Source: Bog-159 sp035602155
GTDB lineage: Bacteria; Acidobacteriota; Terriglobia; Bryobacterales; Bryobacteraceae
Reading direction: 5' to 3'
DNA: 64,000 bases
NCBI GenBank assembly: GCA_035602155.1
Contig: DATNMW010000096.1
Location: 42,848 to 106,847 of the forward strand
The stretch's first letter is position 1. Each line of letters begins with the position of its first letter. Made by a program: the position numbers and the translations under genes. Below the pieces are notes generated by a model. The model made no database searches. It was not told where the DNA came from and was given only the letters and a program-made list of their open reading frames with translations. Of this stretch, positions 61,766 through 64,000 are shown piece by piece.

Positions 61766-64000
61766 CTAGTTACTTGCGTTAGTCAGTTGTTGTGGCGGCG
61801 CCTGCGCCAGGGCCTGCTGCCGCGATTTATTACGCACTTCGTCGCCCACTGCGCGCAAAGAGCGGAGCACTGCCGGCCAGTCCTCCAGATGCGAGGCGAA
61901 GATACGCTCCACGAGTTTCTCGGTCCACTCCGGGATGCGCACATTGAGCTGCGAAGGCTGGACGTTGGTCTCGTCGGCCAGATCGGCCCAGTAGAGCGCG
62001 TTGGATTCCCAGCTTTCGGCCAGAATGCGGCTGGAATATCCCATCAAAGTCGGGAAGGTGCGCAAATTGAGCAGCTCCGGCCGGTAGGAGTTGGCCAGCG
62101 TAGGCTTGGGGGTTCCGAAAGCCGCCGAGATGGCCGCGTAGTTGACTTGCCGGGGAGATTTCGCGGCCAGGCGGCGAATTTCCGCCAGTAACGGGGACGG
62201 CTCGCGCTTCGGATTGGCTTCCATCTTTGCTTCCATACGGGATGCCAAAACGAACAACTCGGAGGGCGTCACCTTGTTCAGCGCGGCCTGTACGTCGCCG
62301 CCTTCCAGCAGCATCTCCACCTGTCCGACGCGCGCCGGGGCCGCTTGCGCACTCAAGATGCCCAGAACGGACTGCCTGAGCGCGGGGTCCATCGCGGATT
62401 CGGCCAGCAGCGATTCCGCATAGCGCATGTGCAGCGCCACCCAGTGCAACTGCGAGGGCGTGACGTTCCACCAGCGCGGGATTATGGCGCTCACGATCAT
62501 TTGCGGCACCAGATCGCCCCAGATCAGCGCCTGGGTCTGCTCCGGCACCAGGAAATTTTGCTCGGCCTCGGCCAATGCGTACGGCAGCCCCGCGAGGGAG
62601 CCTACCAGCCGTCCGCCGCCGTTGGAAGGCCAGCCCGAGCCGAACACCTCCGTGGAGCGCCACATATGGTTGGAGCTCTGCACTCCCAGAAAATCGTGGC
62701 TGCGCACGAACAGAGGATTGGTGTACAGGATCTGCGCACCGGGTGGCGCGTAGTGGGCGTAACTGTATGCCACCAGCGTGTCGCGCAGGAATGGCGCCAG
62801 CAGACCGCGCAAGTCCCGCAGCTTCTCGCCAGAGGCTTTGTCCACGGCGGCGCGCAGATTCAGCTTGCGCTCGGAATCGACGTGCCTGTCGGTCCAGTAG
62901 CCAAACGAAAGCGCATTTTTCTCGACAGGGCTTAGAGTGGCGCGCCCCAGTGGAATATCGGCGGCACGGGATGCCAGGCGGTTCACCAACGCCGTATTCA
63001 GCTTCTCGCCGCGCGCCAGCGAGTCCAAGTGATTCGCCAACTCGAAGAGTTCGTCCAGCGGGACGATGTGCTGGGCGTCCAGGATGCGCATCATCTCCTG
63101 CACGATCTGGGTGTGGGATTCGACGTCGCTGAAGTCCGCCGCGCCCGCCAGCAGGTCGAGAAGGCGCGCTTGCGCGGCGCCGCCCGGTTTCGAGCCGGTG
63201 GCGGAGAGCAGCAGCATCACCCCGCCCCGTCCGGCATCGAACAGCATGCGATCGTCGTGCACCGCGGAAAAGGGGACGATCAGAGATATAAAGGTCTCGT
63301 CGGCTTTGGCCGCCGGCAGGCTTCCGGAGCGGGAAAGGATCTGCCAAAGACCAACCAGGGACTGCATTGTGCCGAGGGTGTCGGCCCGCAAGATGGGGTC
63401 CTTAAGCCGGGTCACCTCGTCGGCGGTATCCATGAATTGGGCGATGGACTTGTCGCTTACGGCGGCGGCGTCGTTGAAGATGGCGTACTGGCTGCCGTAC
63501 ACGCGGTAGTTGCGCGCCAGCAGGTCCACTGTCTCCGGCGCCAACGGTTTCGAACGGTAACGATCCAGGTCGCTGAGCGCCATGAAGATCTTCAGCGGCT
63601 CGTTCTCCACGGATTTGCGCGAGAGGCCGAAGAGCGCTTCAAGCACGTCGTCGGCTTCCTTCCAGGCGCCGGCGGCGCGCGTCAGCTTGGCATCGTACTT
63701 GCCTTGCGGATGATTCGCGAACAGGTCCTTCCAGACCTGCAGGTTGCCTGGGACGTGCGGGCGGCCATCGGGATCCATCCACAAACGCGTGGTCAGCAGC
63801 ATCATATCGGCATTGGAGCGGAAAACGGGGCGCGCCGGTCCCGGGCTGGTGACTTTTCCACGGATAGCCATGTAAAACCGCTGCATGCGCGCGGGCTCGG
63901 TTAGATAATCGCGGACCGGACCGTTGATCCGCGCTAGCGCATCGAAGTAGCTGGCCATCCAGCCATCGTCCTTGGCGAGCAGCTTCTCGAAAAATGCCGC
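61766..64000 (-). CDS. Large hypothetical protein, N-terminus outside the window
   Basis: The frame is open to the right edge (AAFFEKLLAKDDGWM before the first in-window ATG at 63958), so the true start lies beyond 64000. At least 744 residues are present. It is mostly helical with repeats of about 100 residues, and contains FMALSDLDRYRSKPLAPETV, WHVALHMRYAESLL-like WVALHMRYAESLLAESAMDP and a conserved C-terminal end (LVERIFASHLEDWPAVLRSL). I recognise no domain. Its stop is 28 bases from the VWFA gene start; both run on the minus strand, so they may form one unit. Confidence 0.75.
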   Translation of the reverse strand, partial: AAFFEKLLAKDDGWMASYFDALARINGPVRDYLTEPARMQRFYMAIRGKVTSPGPARPVFRSNADMMLLTTRLWMDPDGRPHVPGNLQVWKDLFANHPQGKYDAKLTRAAGAWKEADDVLEALFGLSRKSVENEPLKIFMALSDLDRYRSKPLAPETVDLLARNYRVYGSQYAIFNDAAAVSDKSIAQFMDTADEVTRLKDPILRADTLGTMQSLVGLWQILSRSGSLPAAKADETFISLIVPFSAVHDDRMLFDAGRGGVMLLLSATGSKPGGAAQARLLDLLAGAADFSDVESHTQIVQEMMRILDAQHIVPLDELFELANHLDSLARGEKLNTALVNRLASRAADIPLGRATLSPVEKNALSFGYWTDRHVDSERKLNLRAAVDKASGEKLRDLRGLLAPFLRDTLVAYSYAHYAPPGAQILYTNPLFVRSHDFLGVQSSNHMWRSTEVFGSGWPSNGGGRLVGSLAGLPYALAEAEQNFLVPEQTQALIWGDLVPQMIVSAIIPRWWNVTPSQLHWVALHMRYAESLLAESAMDPALRQSVLGILSAQAAPARVGQVEMLLEGGDVQAALNKVTPSELFVLASRMEAKMEANPKREPSPLLAEIRRLAAKSPRQVNYAAISAAFGTPKPTLANSYRPELLNLRTFPTLMGYSSRILAESWESNALYWADLADETNVQPSQLNVRIPEWTEKLVERIFASHLEDWPAVLRSLRAVGDEVRNKSRQQALAQAPPQQLTNASN

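Overview
The window looks like a chromosomal segment of an Acidobacteriota species, most likely order Bryobacterales (Candidatus Solibacter relatives). This rests on family content: a VWFA-related acidobacterial protein, a decayed TIGR03435 soil-associated protein, orphan MacB/FtsX-type permeases, an Oar-like TonB receptor with an N-terminal carboxypeptidase-like domain, a broken GloVer-repeat protein, a DUF1592/DUF1552 pair and many small frameshifted accessory genes in moderately high-GC DNA. The assignment is inference; no rRNA or tRNA gene was recognised.

Layout. 1-7.9 kb: end of an EAL phosphodiesterase, a secreted GH13 alpha-amylase-type enzyme, a diadenylate cyclase fused to a YbbR domain, and a TonB-dependent outer-membrane protein. 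7.9-9.9 kb: a nucleotidyltransferase pair and a wrecked permease carrying two kinds of repeat. 10-15 kb: aconitase, a receiver-like protein and an RNB ribonuclease. 15-17.3 kb: a decayed island (class III nucleotide cyclase remnant, AbrB/RelE-type remnants) bounded by a second, partial copy of the ribonuclease 3' end. 17.3-31 kb: DinB proteins, a PRC-barrel protein, a DUF1592-DUF1552-nucleoside-hydrolase-like operon, a sulfatase-modifying-factor-like protein, an esterase, 5-oxoprolinase subunit A, a fucose/arabinose-isomerase-like protein and a DUF433/DUF5615 pair. 31-35.5 kb: a glycosyltransferase-like protein and a GMC oxidoreductase with its small Tat subunit. 35.5-39.6 kb: a second island (IS1595/ISXO2 relic, HigBA-like pair, HEPN-like gene, broken HigB/XRE pair) bounded by a duplicated GMC 3' end. 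40-46.8 kb: an ArsR-type regulator with an SRPBCC protein, a dead TIGR03435 gene, 6-phosphogluconate dehydrogenase and an intact orphan permease.

The most notable locus is 46.9-55.9 kb: a class III lanthipeptide cluster. Two near-identical 54-residue precursors each carry two SxxSxxxC (labionin-type) motifs. They lie upstream of a kinase-cyclase lanthipeptide synthetase. A divergent operon encodes an ABC exporter without a peptidase domain, a small AraC-type regulator and an M16 peptidase pair (one active-type, one inactive-type) that could remove the leader or degrade immature peptide. The intergenic region holds an 18-bp palindrome and a 26-bp exact direct repeat next to the two divergent promoter regions.

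55.9-64 kb is repeat-rich: KTSC and IS4 relics, a VWFA gene split by a 421-bp element with 8-bp target duplications, tandem Uma2 genes, a broken GloVer-repeat gene, the intact VWFA paralogue and a large unknown protein running off the right edge. The same element family, with ends reading GTAGT(G/T)GG, also inserted at 9.3 kb with a perfect 8-bp duplication. Frameshifts concentrate in the accessory genes while housekeeping genes are intact, which suggests real decay rather than uniform sequencing error.
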